This document shows, piece after piece, positions 41,021 to 50,607 of a stretch of DNA of 64,000 bases (positions within the stretch are counted from its first letter, which is position 1; the number at the start of each line of letters is the position of its first letter). Made by a program: the position numbers and the translations under genes. Source of the stretch: Nosema muscidifuracis (taxonomy: Eukaryota; Microsporidia; Nosematidae); contig JAIOKI010000026.1 of assembly GCA_028335825.1 (NCBI GenBank), positions 248,001-312,000 on the forward strand, in the 5' to 3' direction. The notes under the pieces were generated by a model. It was not told where the DNA came from and did no database searches. It saw only the letters and a list, made by a program, of their open reading frames with translations.

Positions 41021-41521
41021 ATTAAATTAAAAAATAAATTGTATTTTATTATAAAAAATAAATTGTATTATTATATTATAAAAAATATTTTGTATTATTA
41101 TATTATAAAAAATATTTATTTGATTATGATATTTTCAAAAAAAATTATTAATCATGATATTTTGAAAAAAAATTATTAATCATGATATTTTGAAAAAATT
41201 TGAATATCAGAAAGAAATATAAAACTCACTGATTATGATATTTTAAAAAAAATATAAAAAAATTATTAATAAAACTTATTAAATTATGATATTTTCAAAA
41301 ATATTTTCTATCAGATAGAATCTTTGAAAAATTTATTAAAATCAAATTTTATATTTTATTAAAATAAAAGTTTATATTTTTTAATACTAGAATTTTTATT
41401 TTATTGAATACCAAAAAGGAATTAAACTTTCTATTCATTTATAAAATTTGATCCTTATTTTCTATCAAAAAAATTAATTTATTTTAATAAAAATAAAAAA
41501 AAAACTGATAAACCCAAAAAA
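41021..41521. repeat. Spacer with ATGATATTTTGAAAAAAAAT repeats
   Basis: About six degenerate units lie at 41110-41330, then AT sequence. No gene seen. Confidence 0.65.
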
Positions 41522-42187
41522 ATGGATAACTTCAATAAGAATCTTATTTTAGTAGACAACAATGATAAAATCATTGGAACAATGAAAGCATTAACTGGAC
41601 ATTACAAGGATTATCTTTCTTTACACAGAGCATTCTCGTTATTTTTAGTAGATGATGACTATAAACTTATTATTCAACAGAGATCTTCTAATAAACTTGT
41701 CTTTCCTCTTATGTGGGCTAATACAGTTTGCTCTCATCCATTTTTAAATGAATTATCATTTTCTGATCCAATCACTGATGCAAAAAATCATTTATTAAAA
41801 AGAATGGAACACGAACTTGGAATAACTGAAATAACAGCTAATGAACTAAAATTTTTTGGTCGTGTATGGTACAAAGCAACTGACAAAGATTCTTATGGAT
41901 ATATGATGGATGGAGACCCGTGTCCTCAGGAATATGCCGAATTTAAATGTGACGAAAATCAGCCAGATATAATTAAAGAGAGTAAAAACTTTCATGAATG
42001 GGAAATTGATTACATTTTCATATGTAAGAAAAATGTAAGTATTAAACCAAACAAAGAAGAAGTGAAGAATGTAAAAAGTGTAAATGAAGAAGAATTTAAT
42101 GAAATGGTTAAAAATGGAGAAATAAGTGAATGGACAAAAATAATTACTGAAAAATCAGATATTTTTAATTCTATTAAAAATTTATAG
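41522..42187 (+). CDS. IDI1: Isopentenyl-diphosphate delta-isomerase
   Basis: Interconverts IPP and DMAPP at the end of the mevalonate pathway, feeding dolichol and protein-prenylation substrates. It is a Nudix-fold enzyme with catalytic Cys70 in NTVCSHPF, metal-site and Nudix-like residues in NHLLKRMEHELGI, and catalytic Glu in FHEWEIDYIF. LIIQQRSSNKLVFPLMWANT also matches the family. At 221 aa it is full length. CCC is at 41513-41515. Products are needed by prenylated GTPases and dolichol-dependent enzymes such as the PMT-like protein at 50608. Confidence 0.96.
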   Translation: MDNFNKNLILVDNNDKIIGTMKALTGHYKDYLSLHRAFSLFLVDDDYKLIIQQRSSNKLVFPLMWANTVCSHPFLNELSFSDPITDAKNHLLKRMEHELGITEITANELKFFGRVWYKATDKDSYGYMMDGDPCPQEYAEFKCDENQPDIIKESKNFHEWEIDYIFICKKNVSIKPNKEEVKNVKSVNEEEFNEMVKNGEISEWTKIITEKSDIFNSIKNL

Positions 42188-42584
42188 TTTAATTTTAAGT
42201 CTCATAGAATGTTTTATTAAAAAATAATTTTAGAAAATCTTACTAAAACATTCATTAAAAGATCATCTTCTTAAATATTTCAAGTGAAGGATGACTAATT
42301 GAGTAATTTTTAAGACTATGTAATATGTTTTACATAAAAAAATACATCAATTGATTTTTGTAATTGATAAATATTTTTAGTATTTAAAAGAATTATTTGA
42401 CCACGAATAAAATTCTTATCTTTTTTACTCATGGAAACTTTATTTTTGATCATAAAAAAGATTTTATGACTAAAAAAAATAATTTATCAAAAAGACATAA
42501 ATAATATGTCTCAGTAAGAATAATTTTAAGTTAAGAGTATTAATAAAAAATCTATTGTTAATTTAATTATTTTATTCCCCTTTT
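42188..42584. other. AT spacer, no clear repeat
   Basis: Nothing recognised apart from CCCC (42577-42580) serving the next gene. Confidence 0.5.
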
Positions 42585-42767
42585 ATGGTTCAGAAACCGA
42601 TAAAAAAACTTAAGATAGTAAAAAAACCAACGAAATATTTTAAAAGATCTGCTAAAGATAAAACAGAAGATTTTCTTATAAGCAAAGAAATTAACAAAAA
42701 AAATTTGATTAATGCTATAGAACTTAGCAATAAAAACCCACGCAGAACTAAAAAAACGAAAAAATAA
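42585..42767 (+). CDS. Small very basic protein (60 aa)
   Basis: About one third of the residues are Lys or Arg, ending RRTKKTKK. The N-terminus (KKLKIVKKPTKYFKR) resembles the start of ribosomal protein eL32 (KIVKKRTKKFxRHQ), but the rest does not match and the length is less than half. It may be a nucleolar or ribosome-assembly protein. CCCC at 42577-42580, four bases from the ATG, is strong evidence that it is expressed. Its stop lies only five bases from the converging SOF1 stop. Confidence 0.65.
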   Translation: MVQKPIKKLKIVKKPTKYFKRSAKDKTEDFLISKEINKKNLINAIELSNKNPRRTKKTKK

Positions 42768-42772
42768 ATAAT

Positions 42773-43978
42773 TTACTTTGTATGTCCTTTTCTAACTTGT
42801 GCTTCATAATGCTCATGCTTCTGTTTCATTTTAGATTTAAGAAGTTTAGGAACAAATCTGTGTTTACTTATTCTATTGACTTCTGTAACATCCTTGTATT
42901 TGTCTATAAGTACTTTATTAAACTTTTGTACTTCTTTTTCTTTTCTACTTAATGGTCCAGGTTTAGAACTGGCTTCGGATCTCCATAAACGAATTGATCC
43001 ATCATCACTACCAGAGATAATAAATTGTCCATCATTGCTATATTCTATACCGTATATATTATGCATCCTCTGGTTATAATAAACATCTCTGCTTTTTCGT
43101 TCATTATTTCTAAATATTCTAATACTTTGATCAAAACTTCCCGTACATAATTCTGTTCCAAGTGGGTTGTACTTTATTGAGGTTACAGCACTTACATGTC
43201 CTCTTAATGTATTACATGGAGTATCTATATATCTTAAATCATGTATATAACCATTACCATCTTCATTAGCTGAAGCTATAAAATATCCTTCCGATGGACT
43301 AAAAGACATACCATTAGTTTTATTAGATAAATTAAATTCCAAAACAACTTTCTCCATTCGTAAATCTGCTATATAATTCGATTCAATATTAGAAAAACCA
43401 AATAAATAAGTAAAAGAAGGATTGTGTGCTATAATATCGGGATTTTTAGAATTATATGATACTTTCAATGCACGTTTTTCTATATCATACACGTTAACTG
43501 ATTTATATGCACATACAAACAAATCTTCTGATATGCATAAATTATTAACGGCAGAATCAAGATTAAATAAAATATCATCATTAAGTCGTTTTACACATTT
43601 ATTCTGCCCTACATAAACATTATCTTTTGAATCCAATCCTATTCCTTTGATTTTAGATTTCAAATCTAAACTAACTATCTTAGATCTAGTTTCGACGTTA
43701 CTTAAAATAACGTTATTATCAAAACTTGCTGATAAAATATATTCTTTCACCGGATGTTTAGTCATAAAATTAATTCCTTCTCTATGAAAAGACATTGCTC
43801 CGGCAAATGGTTTAGCAAATAATCTATCAATTTTTGCACTATTAATAGCTCTAATCATTTCACGTTCTTTCATAAACGGATGATGTATAGGATTCTTACT
43901 ATGTTTCGTATGACTTAAATCTCTTTTTCTTTCTTTTATAGTTTCTTCTTCTGAATGGTATATTGTATTAATTTTCAT
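42773..43978 (-). CDS. SOF1: SOF1/DCAF13, WD-repeat protein of the small-subunit processome
   Basis: U3 snoRNP-associated protein for 18S rRNA maturation in the nucleolus. The family signature is near the N-terminus: NPIHHPFMKEREMIRAINSA, then KIDRLFAKPFAGAMSFHREG. WD repeats follow (for example GHVSAVTSIKYNPLGTELCT, then GSFDQSIRIFR and SGSDDGSIRLWR). The C-terminus ISKHRFVPKLLKSKMKQKHE is also typical. The start is set at 43978, nine bases from CCCC (43984-43987 is the motif). A longer frame to 43993 would need TTG. It is divergent from the RRM gene, with only 40 bases between the ATGs. Confidence 0.94.
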   Translation of the reverse strand: MKINTIYHSEEETIKERKRDLSHTKHSKNPIHHPFMKEREMIRAINSAKIDRLFAKPFAGAMSFHREGINFMTKHPVKEYILSASFDNNVILSNVETRSKIVSLDLKSKIKGIGLDSKDNVYVGQNKCVKRLNDDILFNLDSAVNNLCISEDLFVCAYKSVNVYDIEKRALKVSYNSKNPDIIAHNPSFTYLFGFSNIESNYIADLRMEKVVLEFNLSNKTNGMSFSPSEGYFIASANEDGNGYIHDLRYIDTPCNTLRGHVSAVTSIKYNPLGTELCTGSFDQSIRIFRNNERKSRDVYYNQRMHNIYGIEYSNDGQFIISGSDDGSIRLWRSEASSKPGPLSRKEKEVQKFNKVLIDKYKDVTEVNRISKHRFVPKLLKSKMKQKHEHYEAQVRKGHTK

Positions 43979-44018
43979 AAGATGGGGTTTCAAAATAAAT
44001 TTTATACCCTCGCTGTGA
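43979..44018. promoter_or_regulatory. 40-base bidirectional promoter between SOF1 and the RRM gene
   Basis: It contains one CCCC on the minus strand (43984-43987) and one CCC on the plus strand (44007-44009), about 20 bases apart. Both genes must be transcribed from this tiny region. Confidence 0.8.
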
Positions 44019-44723
44019 ATGCCAAAAATAATTGTAAGTAATTTACCGAGTAATTATACAAAAGAAGATATAAGAAAGATATTCGATATTTATGGAGAAA
44101 TATTGCATATTAATAGAACTAAAGATACTAACAATACGTTTATAAGTTATAAACTTAAAGAAGCATGCACAAAAGCTATAAACTCTTTGAATGGAAAAAT
44201 TATTAAAGGAGAACGTCCCTTGATTGTTGATTATGCATACGATAGAGATTGTAAAGTTTATGTTTTTAATATACCTCTAGATTCAGATATAATTGATCTC
44301 AAATCATTTTTTAGTTATTATGGTAATATTGAACGAATTTCATTTATAAAAAATGTATTGATGATAATATTTGAAAACAGAAAAGATTCTTTGAAGTTTC
44401 TTGATTTAAATAATAAGATAAACTATTGTGATAAATTACTTAGCATACGTAAAACCATAAAAAATGAAATTGTAATTGATGATAATAAATGTATATTTGT
44501 GTATAACATAGCAGAGGAAGTTACCGAATTAGATTTTTTAAGACTTTTTTCAAAATATGGTTCTGTTTTGTCAAGTGGGATTAGTGAAAATGGTCGTGGG
44601 TATGTTAATTTTGAAAAAGAAGTGGGAGCTTATAAAGCAGTAAAATATCTTGATGGATATAAAATTAAGAATAAGAAGTTAAGAGTTATGCTTAAATCTG
44701 ATAAAATAAAGAAATTAAGTTGA
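44019..44723 (+). CDS. Protein with three RNA-recognition motifs (234 aa)
   Basis: RRM1 is about residues 3-73 (KIIVSNLPSNYTKEDIRKIF), RRM2 about 80-150 (KVYVFNIPLDSDIIDLKSFF) and RRM3 about 157-228 (CIFVYNIAEEVTELDFLRLF, with GRGYVNFEKE as RNP1). The serial arrangement resembles poly(A)-binding or nucleolysin-type proteins, but there is no MLLE domain. Likely in mRNA or rRNA metabolism; the shared promoter with SOF1 hints at co-expression in ribosome production, which is inference. CCC at 44007-44009. Confidence 0.85.
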   Translation: MPKIIVSNLPSNYTKEDIRKIFDIYGEILHINRTKDTNNTFISYKLKEACTKAINSLNGKIIKGERPLIVDYAYDRDCKVYVFNIPLDSDIIDLKSFFSYYGNIERISFIKNVLMIIFENRKDSLKFLDLNNKINYCDKLLSIRKTIKNEIVIDDNKCIFVYNIAEEVTELDFLRLFSKYGSVLSSGISENGRGYVNFEKEVGAYKAVKYLDGYKIKNKKLRVMLKSDKIKKLS

Positions 44724-44880
44724 CTTTTGTATTGGTACAGTTTTTATAATTTATAACGGTATATTCGTATTTTTAAATTAAATCAATTAAATTTATTTTC
44801 TAAAAGAACAAATTGATCTTTTATATAAAATTAGAGATAATGTATAAAACTATCGAAGTTTATTTTATATCAATCTATTT
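44724..44880. other. AT spacer after the RRM gene
   Basis: Nothing recognised. Confidence 0.4.
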
Positions 44881-44889
44881 TATGTCTAC

Positions 44890-45390
44890 TTAGATTTTAG
44901 TAGTACATTGAGGTGTGTTTCCAAAATTCACTAGATCCAAGAAAATAACATTCTCATCTTTAAGGTCACTTGCAACATCGTTCTGTCTTCTATATTTCAT
45001 AAATATGCTTTCAGTGAATGTAGGCTTTAATTCAATTAGATATAGTTAATTTCTTTCTATGTGCATCGTGATAGTTCAATACCATACCATCTTACGCATA
45101 ACATAATGAATTATTGATGTCCTAAATTTGTACATCTGGGTTATTCATTCGCTAGGATATTATATTTTCTAAATTTTTCTGTTTCCACCTTTTAGAAGTG
45201 TTGATTGAGATTATTCTTACTTCTAATATAGTGATTTACTTCTTCTTCTTATCGATAACTTTTAGATCAGATTTATTTTGATATCTGTTCACTCTAATTT
45301 CTGTAAATTCATTCGTTACAACTTCTTGTACGAAATGAATTCTCAATTTCATTTTAGATGTGATCTCGTATTTAAAACAATATATTAATA
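44890..45390 (-). mobile_element. Decayed non-LTR retrotransposon (LINE) fragment, R2-like endonuclease region
   Basis: Minus-strand frames read like the C-terminal restriction-like endonuclease of R2/R4/CRE-type LINEs: SDLKVIDKKKK followed by ITILEVRIIS (family pattern PDxxVxDKKxKxIxIIEVGIT), then NYHDAHRKKLTISN further on. The coding frames are interrupted several times and only this 3' part remains. No reverse transcriptase region is seen upstream. Composition is visibly less repetitive than the spacers on either side. An old, dead copy. Confidence 0.55.
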
Positions 45391-46544
45391 ATATTTTCTG
45401 TTATTATTCTAATTTAAAAAATGATATTAAATTTTATATTATTTTAATTCTTGTATGATTTTATTGCTCACTTATCAATAAATCATTTCTTAGTAGCTTT
45501 AGTGTCATAATATTATAAACATCTTATTCTTAAATTAATGACCATACATTATATGCTTGATTTTAAATCTAAATATCTTATTATTTTGTAATTTTTGAAT
45601 TAAATATGTGTAAGATACTTTTAAGAATAATGAAATAATATTTATATTCATTTAACTTTATTTTTCAGAAATATATCATTTCGAGTTTTGTCTTTTTCTA
45701 AGACCTCTGATTAAAAGTATTTTCGTATTAAAAACGCTGATAATACATTAATTCTCATAAACTATATTATAAATATTCATCTAGAAACCAAAATAATATT
45801 GATCATAGAATTTAATCATTAAATTAAAAATTTCATAAATTTTTAATATAAGATTTTTAGAAAAATTATATTTTAATTCAATTTTAAAAAGACCAAAAAA
45901 CTAAAATAAGTAAAAACCAATTAAAATATAAAATAAAGATATTTTAAAGAAAATTTTATTTCGTATGTTAAATAATCAGTTAGATAATTTTGGTTGTAAT
46001 ATTGTTTTATGTTTATTTACATATTCTTAAATTTTTACATTCATTTAATTGTTTGTTTACACAGATATTATTTCAACTTTCAATTATTAATTAAATCGTG
46101 ACATTGACTTGAGATTAATAATTATTTTCTAAACAAGTAGCTTACATATTATGTCGTAAAAACGATAAAATATTGTGACAGATTCAATATTTTATAATTT
46201 ACTTTGGTTATTTTTTTGTTATGACAGTGATATAAACAAATGACGTGTTTAAATTATATTTTACTGATTTTGTCGATTCTATTTGGAAAAAAAAATTAAT
46301 AGAACTTTACAGCTTTCGATGAATATTCATCATTAAAAATAGATTTGTTTTTATAAACATTGAAAGTTTATGCCAATATTATCGAATGTATGTTGTTAAT
46401 ATTCGTATTAAAATATTTTTGTTCTTATATTAATACTCTTTCACTTATTTTGTAATGTAAATATATAAGAAATTACGTGTAATGAATTTAAAAAAAATAA
46501 ATGGTTACCATCATTAGAATATTATATATATTAAACAATTTTTA
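45391..46544. other. AT-rich spacer, possibly with more element remains
   Basis: No tandem repeats and no frame supported. The irregular composition suggests decayed sequence. Confidence 0.4.
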
Positions 46545-47276
46545 TTAAACATCTTTATCATTGTAATTATTTCTAGGCAAAACATCATTTTGTAAGTTTT
46601 CATATATTGTATTATTTACATTTACATTGGTGTTTTCTACACTATTACCGGGTTCAGTAGATCCGTTATAGAAATTATAGTAGTTTCCATATTTATAATA
46701 TTGATAATCATTTGCTCTTGTATTCTTCATATGACTTAAACAGTTATCGCAAACATGTGTATTATTTCCACCTCTCACTTCAGATATAGGATAAAGAGTA
46801 TTACAGCTAACACAAAGAGTTTTTTCATATCCACCTTTTAAAGCTTTAGTTCTTCCACTTGGAGTTACAGTATAAGGCCTAGCTCTTCCATGTAATTTCT
46901 GGTACAATCCACATGCATTACATAATAAAGACTTTCCATTTTCTCCTCTACGCCATGATGGTGTACTTGTTGTTGAGCAATTAGAACAAATTCTTTGTTT
47001 TGCTTTTCTCTTAGATTCTCTTGGTATCTTATAATTATTATACGGGGAATAGTTTCCATACATATTAGGATCATAATACTGATCTTCATAGTATCTGCTA
47101 TTACTATACTGGTAATATTCATTCATATCATGAAAATTGTTGTCAGCTACTTTTTGATTGTAATATTCATACTCATTGTTATTATATCTCATTTTCCCAT
47201 TTTTATCCGTCTCATTACCTATTATATAATCGGAATTTGTCATGTCATTGTTCTCGGGTGAATTCTGATTTGTCAT
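46545..47276 (-). CDS. GATA-type zinc-finger transcription factor (243 aa)
   Basis: Nuclear DNA-binding regulator. Residues about 95-150 hold a fungal-type GATA finger, CxxC-x18-CxxC ([20 protein letters not shown], then [18 protein letters not shown]). Immediately after comes a second CxxC-x17-CxxC unit ([20 protein letters not shown], then VCDNC) lacking the rest of the GATA fold. The N-terminus is rich in Tyr, Asn and Asp. Start choice is uncertain: M1 at 47276 has no CCC upstream, while CCC at 47256-47258 lies inside the frame and M12 at 47243 follows it. An out-of-frame ATG at 47248 intervenes and ends at once. Confidence 0.88.
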   Translation of the reverse strand: MTNQNSPENNDMTNSDYIIGNETDKNGKMRYNNNEYEYYNQKVADNNFHDMNEYYQYSNSRYYEDQYYDPNMYGNYSPYNNYKIPRESKRKAKQRICSNCSTTSTPSWRRGENGKSLLCNACGLYQKLHGRARPYTVTPSGRTKALKGGYEKTLCVSCNTLYPISEVRGGNNTHVCDNCLSHMKNTRANDYQYYKYGNYYNFYNGSTEPGNSVENTNVNVNNTIYENLQNDVLPRNNYNDKDV

Positions 47277-48110
47277 GTATTTGTTTGTTATGATTATTTT
47301 ATAATAAAAAATTAATTAAATAGTTTTATTTTTAATTATGTCTTTGGCAATAAACAGAAAAAAATTGATATCTTTGACACACATGTTTACTAACAAACAA
47401 ACATTTTATGAGTTTATATTTTAGTACATACACTATAATGACGCAAGTAAAATTAAATAAATCCCATATTTTAATTTATGATAAGAAATAAATTACAAAA
47501 AATACTTAATTAAGTAACAAAACGAGTTTTTGTGTTTTAATATTGATCTTGTTTGTTAGAGATATCTTGATAAAAATTAAAAAGTTTCAGTTTGTTTTTT
47601 ATGTATTTCTTCGAAGAAATTTTCAAGCATAAACTCTTCTTTCATATTTGATAAGAATTTAAAATTACAATTTTATATTTTTTCTTATTTCTTTATTTTA
47701 GACAGTCTTTCTTGAAATTAATTTAAATTTCATTTTAAATTTGAGATCATAATATTCATAAGCAATAATAATTAAAATAATCTGTGAACAATGTATCTTA
47801 TTCAATAAACATGTTAATTGATCATTTATATCAATTATACAAGTTTAATTAAATATATGCAGTTACATCTGATCAAATAGACCAGATTAATTGATAAATT
47901 AAAAATAGAAAATAATTTGAAAAAGAGGAGTTTTTCATAAAATGAAATATTTTCAAAAAGTTGGGATGAGTATTTTCTAATTAAAGAAATATAAATTAAA
48001 TATGCATAAATTCATTATAACAAATATTATTGATTTAATTAAGTAATTTAAAGAAAAGTATTGTTTATTAAAGAAGGAGCAATTAAGTTAAATACTTCTT
48101 AAATTATATT
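47277..48110. other. Upstream region of the GATA gene
   Basis: More varied sequence than most spacers and no tandem array. It contains several TGATAAG/TTATC-type GATA words (for example TGATAAGAAAT near 47480 and TTGATAAGAAT near 47649), which could allow autoregulation; such words are also frequent by chance here. Confidence 0.4.
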
Positions 48111-48418
48111 TCTTTAATTAATAACAAAGACCTTTTCTGATTATAAAAGAATTGTTAACTACTAAGCTCTTCTCTTTCAATATATTATTTTCTTTAATTA
48201 ATAACAAAGACTTTCTCTCATTCTATAAGTATTGTTAACTATTAAGCTCTTCTCTTTCAATATATTATATTTCTTTAATTAATAACAAAGACTTTCTCTC
48301 ATTCTATAAGTATTGTTAACTACTAAGCTCTTCTCGTTCAATATATTATATTTCTTTAATTAATAATTAATTTAAAGACCTTCTCTAATTTTAAAGAGAA
48401 TTGTCAACTACTAAATTT
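48111..48418. repeat. Four tandem copies of an 80-81 base unit
   Basis: TCTTTAATTAATAACAAAGA begins units at 48111, 48191, 48272 and 48353 (last partial and diverged). Each carries ATTGTTAACTACTAAGCTCT or a close variant. Copies 2 and 3 are nearly identical. Confidence 0.9.
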
Positions 48419-49240
48419 TTTTTATAATTTTAATAAATTTACCTTATTAAGAAACTAGAAAACATATATAATTTTCATTATAAGATCTTATAACTTAATA
48501 TAATGTTACTTTTATGTTTATTATTTAGTACTAAATTTTTCTTTACTTATTATAATATTAAACATAACCTCAATTTGTTCAATTAATATGTAATTAACAC
48601 GTTTTTTGTATTGATTTTTTTGACATCTAAAAGTTTGTTTAATATATGATTTTTATAAAAATATTATTTCGTTAAACTAAAGAAGATTGCGTAATTATTA
48701 CAAAACAAATAGTATCTAAATTGGTAAAATATTTTTATTTATAAAGATATGTTTATGATAAATAATTTAAATTTTCTCTAAAAGAGTAATTGCTTATTTC
48801 TTTTTCGACTTTTAAATTAATTGTTTGTTTTCATAAAAGAAAAAATATTTTATTGAAGTAATTTAACTTAGGAGAGAATATTTAAGATCATTTAATAAGG
48901 TGCTTAACTTTTAAAGTTTAGTATCTCATTTTAATTCTATTGTATAAGTTTTTATTTTGATGGTATAATTTTAAGTCTTTATTTTGATATTAATATATAA
49001 GTTTTTATTTAATGCTATTTTATAAGTCTTTATTTTAATGCTATTTTATATGAGTCTTTATTTTAATGCTATTTTATAAGTTTTTATTTTAATGCTATTG
49101 TATAAGTCTTTATTTTAATGCTATTGAATATTGTAAAATTATTCAATTTTATTCATTGAAAATCAAATTACCACTTTTCTCTCAAATTCTATTCATAAGG
49201 ATCTCTTAAGGTATTTTTCTATAAATATTTTTAACCCTAA
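48419..49240. repeat. Spacer ending in about eight copies of a 25-base unit
   Basis: TCTTTATTTTAATGCTATTT, with TATAAG, repeats from about 48945 to 49125, just upstream of the CCC at 49235-49237. 48419-48940 shows nothing recognisable. Confidence 0.7.
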
Positions 49241-49738
49241 ATGGATAAAACAATAGAAAAAGAACTTGAGAAAGAAGACTTTAAATCAGAAGATGATCTT
49301 AATAAATTTATTGATAGAATCAGAGCTCTTATATCGGAATATGAACATGATTTATATGATAAAGGAACATATACTAAACATAATCAAGTACTAGTTAAAA
49401 AATGGAGATCTCAGTTATATAAGTTATCCCAAAAAAGGGACAGTCTAATAACACAGAATGATATACCAGATGTACTTGAATCTACTGTTAATATACTTAA
49501 TAGACAGATTAGAAAGATAGACAGTAACACTGCTGTATTGAATAAAGGTACACTTAAGCTTATGGGACTTGATTATACAAATAATGATATTGATAAGGAA
49601 CTTGTACAAACTAAAAATAAAATAGTACAATGTAAGAATAATGAACAAAGGGAAATACGAATGATGTATTTGTCAATATTTATATTTTGTACTGTATGTT
49701 TTTTTGTAGTGATAGATAAATTTGTACTAAAATTTTAG
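49241..49738 (+). CDS. Tail-anchored SNARE-like protein, possibly Sec20 (165 aa)
   Basis: The C-terminal membrane anchor (MYLSIFIFCTVCFFVVIDKF) has no signal peptide before it, as in tail-anchored SNAREs. The preceding helix (STVNILNRQIRKIDSNTAVL, then NKGTLKLMGLDYTNNDIDKE) resembles the Sec20/BNIP1 SNARE region with its zero-layer Ser/Thr/Gln spacing; the match is loose. Sec20 acts in Golgi-to-ER retrieval, which would fit the KKXX lectin receptor in this window. Much shorter than yeast Sec20 (383 aa). CCC at 49235-49237. Any Qb- or Qc-type SNARE is possible. Confidence 0.55.
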   Translation: MDKTIEKELEKEDFKSEDDLNKFIDRIRALISEYEHDLYDKGTYTKHNQVLVKKWRSQLYKLSQKRDSLITQNDIPDVLESTVNILNRQIRKIDSNTAVLNKGTLKLMGLDYTNNDIDKELVQTKNKIVQCKNNEQREIRMMYLSIFIFCTVCFFVVIDKFVLKF

Positions 49739-49776
49739 AGAAGTTTTTTAAATATTATTTTTTTGAGTACCCGATA

Positions 49777-50025
49777 ATGTTTGAAGATAAATTAGAGAAA
49801 TTATTGGAGACATCAAGATTTACTACAGTAAAAATACAGAAGATCTTTTTACCACGCAGAATAGGTCTTGGATATGATTTTAAACATGAACATACAGAAA
49901 TGGATATAATAAAAGATATTAGACGAAAGCAGAATAAAAATAAAAGAGTTGAGAATAGAAAAAAGGTTAAGTACGAGGAAGAAAGTGAAGAAGAAATTTT
50001 TACTAAATCAAAAATGGTTAAATAA
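49777..50025 (+). CDS. Small basic hypothetical protein (82 aa)
   Basis: Not recognised. A short ordered start (FTTVKIQKIFLPRRIGLGYD) is followed by a Lys/Arg/Glu-rich tail (DIRRKQNKNKRVENRKKVKY). The composition suits a ribosome-assembly or RNA-binding factor, without proof. It starts 38 bases after the SNARE-like gene on the same strand. CCC at 49770-49772 shows that it has its own promoter signal. Confidence 0.6.
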   Translation: MFEDKLEKLLETSRFTTVKIQKIFLPRRIGLGYDFKHEHTEMDIIKDIRRKQNKNKRVENRKKVKYEEESEEEIFTKSKMVK

Positions 50026-50094
50026 TATGTAATAAAGAAAGTTAATATACAATAAAATTGTTTTGCTTAAATCAGTTAATTTTTTTAAAAAAAA
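50026..50094. other. Short spacer; T-run downstream of the tRNA relic on the minus strand
   Basis: On the minus strand, a run of eight Ts (complement of 50087-50094) directly follows the acceptor end, as a Pol III terminator would. Confidence 0.5.
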
Positions 50095-50165
50095 TCCTCG
50101 TATGGGAATCGAACCAGGGCTTATAGTGTGAGAGACTATTATCCTAATCACTGGACCAATAAAAA
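50095..50165 (-). pseudogene. Degenerate tRNA-Glu (anticodon CTC)
   Basis: The anticodon stem is perfect (ATAGT with ACTAT) around loop CTCTCAC, anticodon CTC. The D-arm GGTCCAGTGATTAGGAT and the B box GGTTCGATTCC match eukaryotic tRNA-Glu, and a T-run follows. However, the 5' acceptor strand TTTTTAT pairs poorly with ACGAGGA (three Watson-Crick pairs, three G-U, one mismatch). The T-stem (CCTGG with CCCAT) keeps only two pairs. It therefore looks like a decaying tRNA gene with intact internal promoters. Confidence 0.75.
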
Positions 50166-50607
50166 TAAAGCAATGATTTGTATATCAGAATGGTATTTAT
50201 TATTTGTCATTGTCTAATATTTAATTTTGATGATATTAATTTTGTAAATCAGAATGGTATTTATTATTTTCAATAGTTTACTTATTAATTTATCATAGTT
50301 TACTTATTTAATTTATCATAGTTTACTTATTAATTTTGTCATAGTCTATTTTTATTAATTTTGTATATCAGAATGATATTTATTATTTGTCATAGTCTAT
50401 TCTTATTAAATTTGTGATGATATTAATTTTGTAAATCAGAGTAAAAAAAATTATTTTTATCAAATTAGAGTGGTATTTATTAATTTGTAATGATCTACTC
50501 ATATAAATTTGTAATAGTCTTTATGTTAAAACTTTTATATGTATTATTAGAATTAATTACTAATTTGTTATCTTTTTAATTTTTTTATAATTATTGTTTA
50601 CCCTTTT
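50166..50607. repeat. Spacer with AGAATGGTATTTATTATTTG repeats
   Basis: About six units, many with TCATAGTTTACTTATTAATT, fill 50175-50540 up to the promoter CCC at 50601-50603. Confidence 0.75.

Noticed and set aside
46865-47261. Additional frames on both strands inside the GATA gene
   Set aside because: Shadows of the GATA coding frame, whose zinc-finger motifs are unmistakable.
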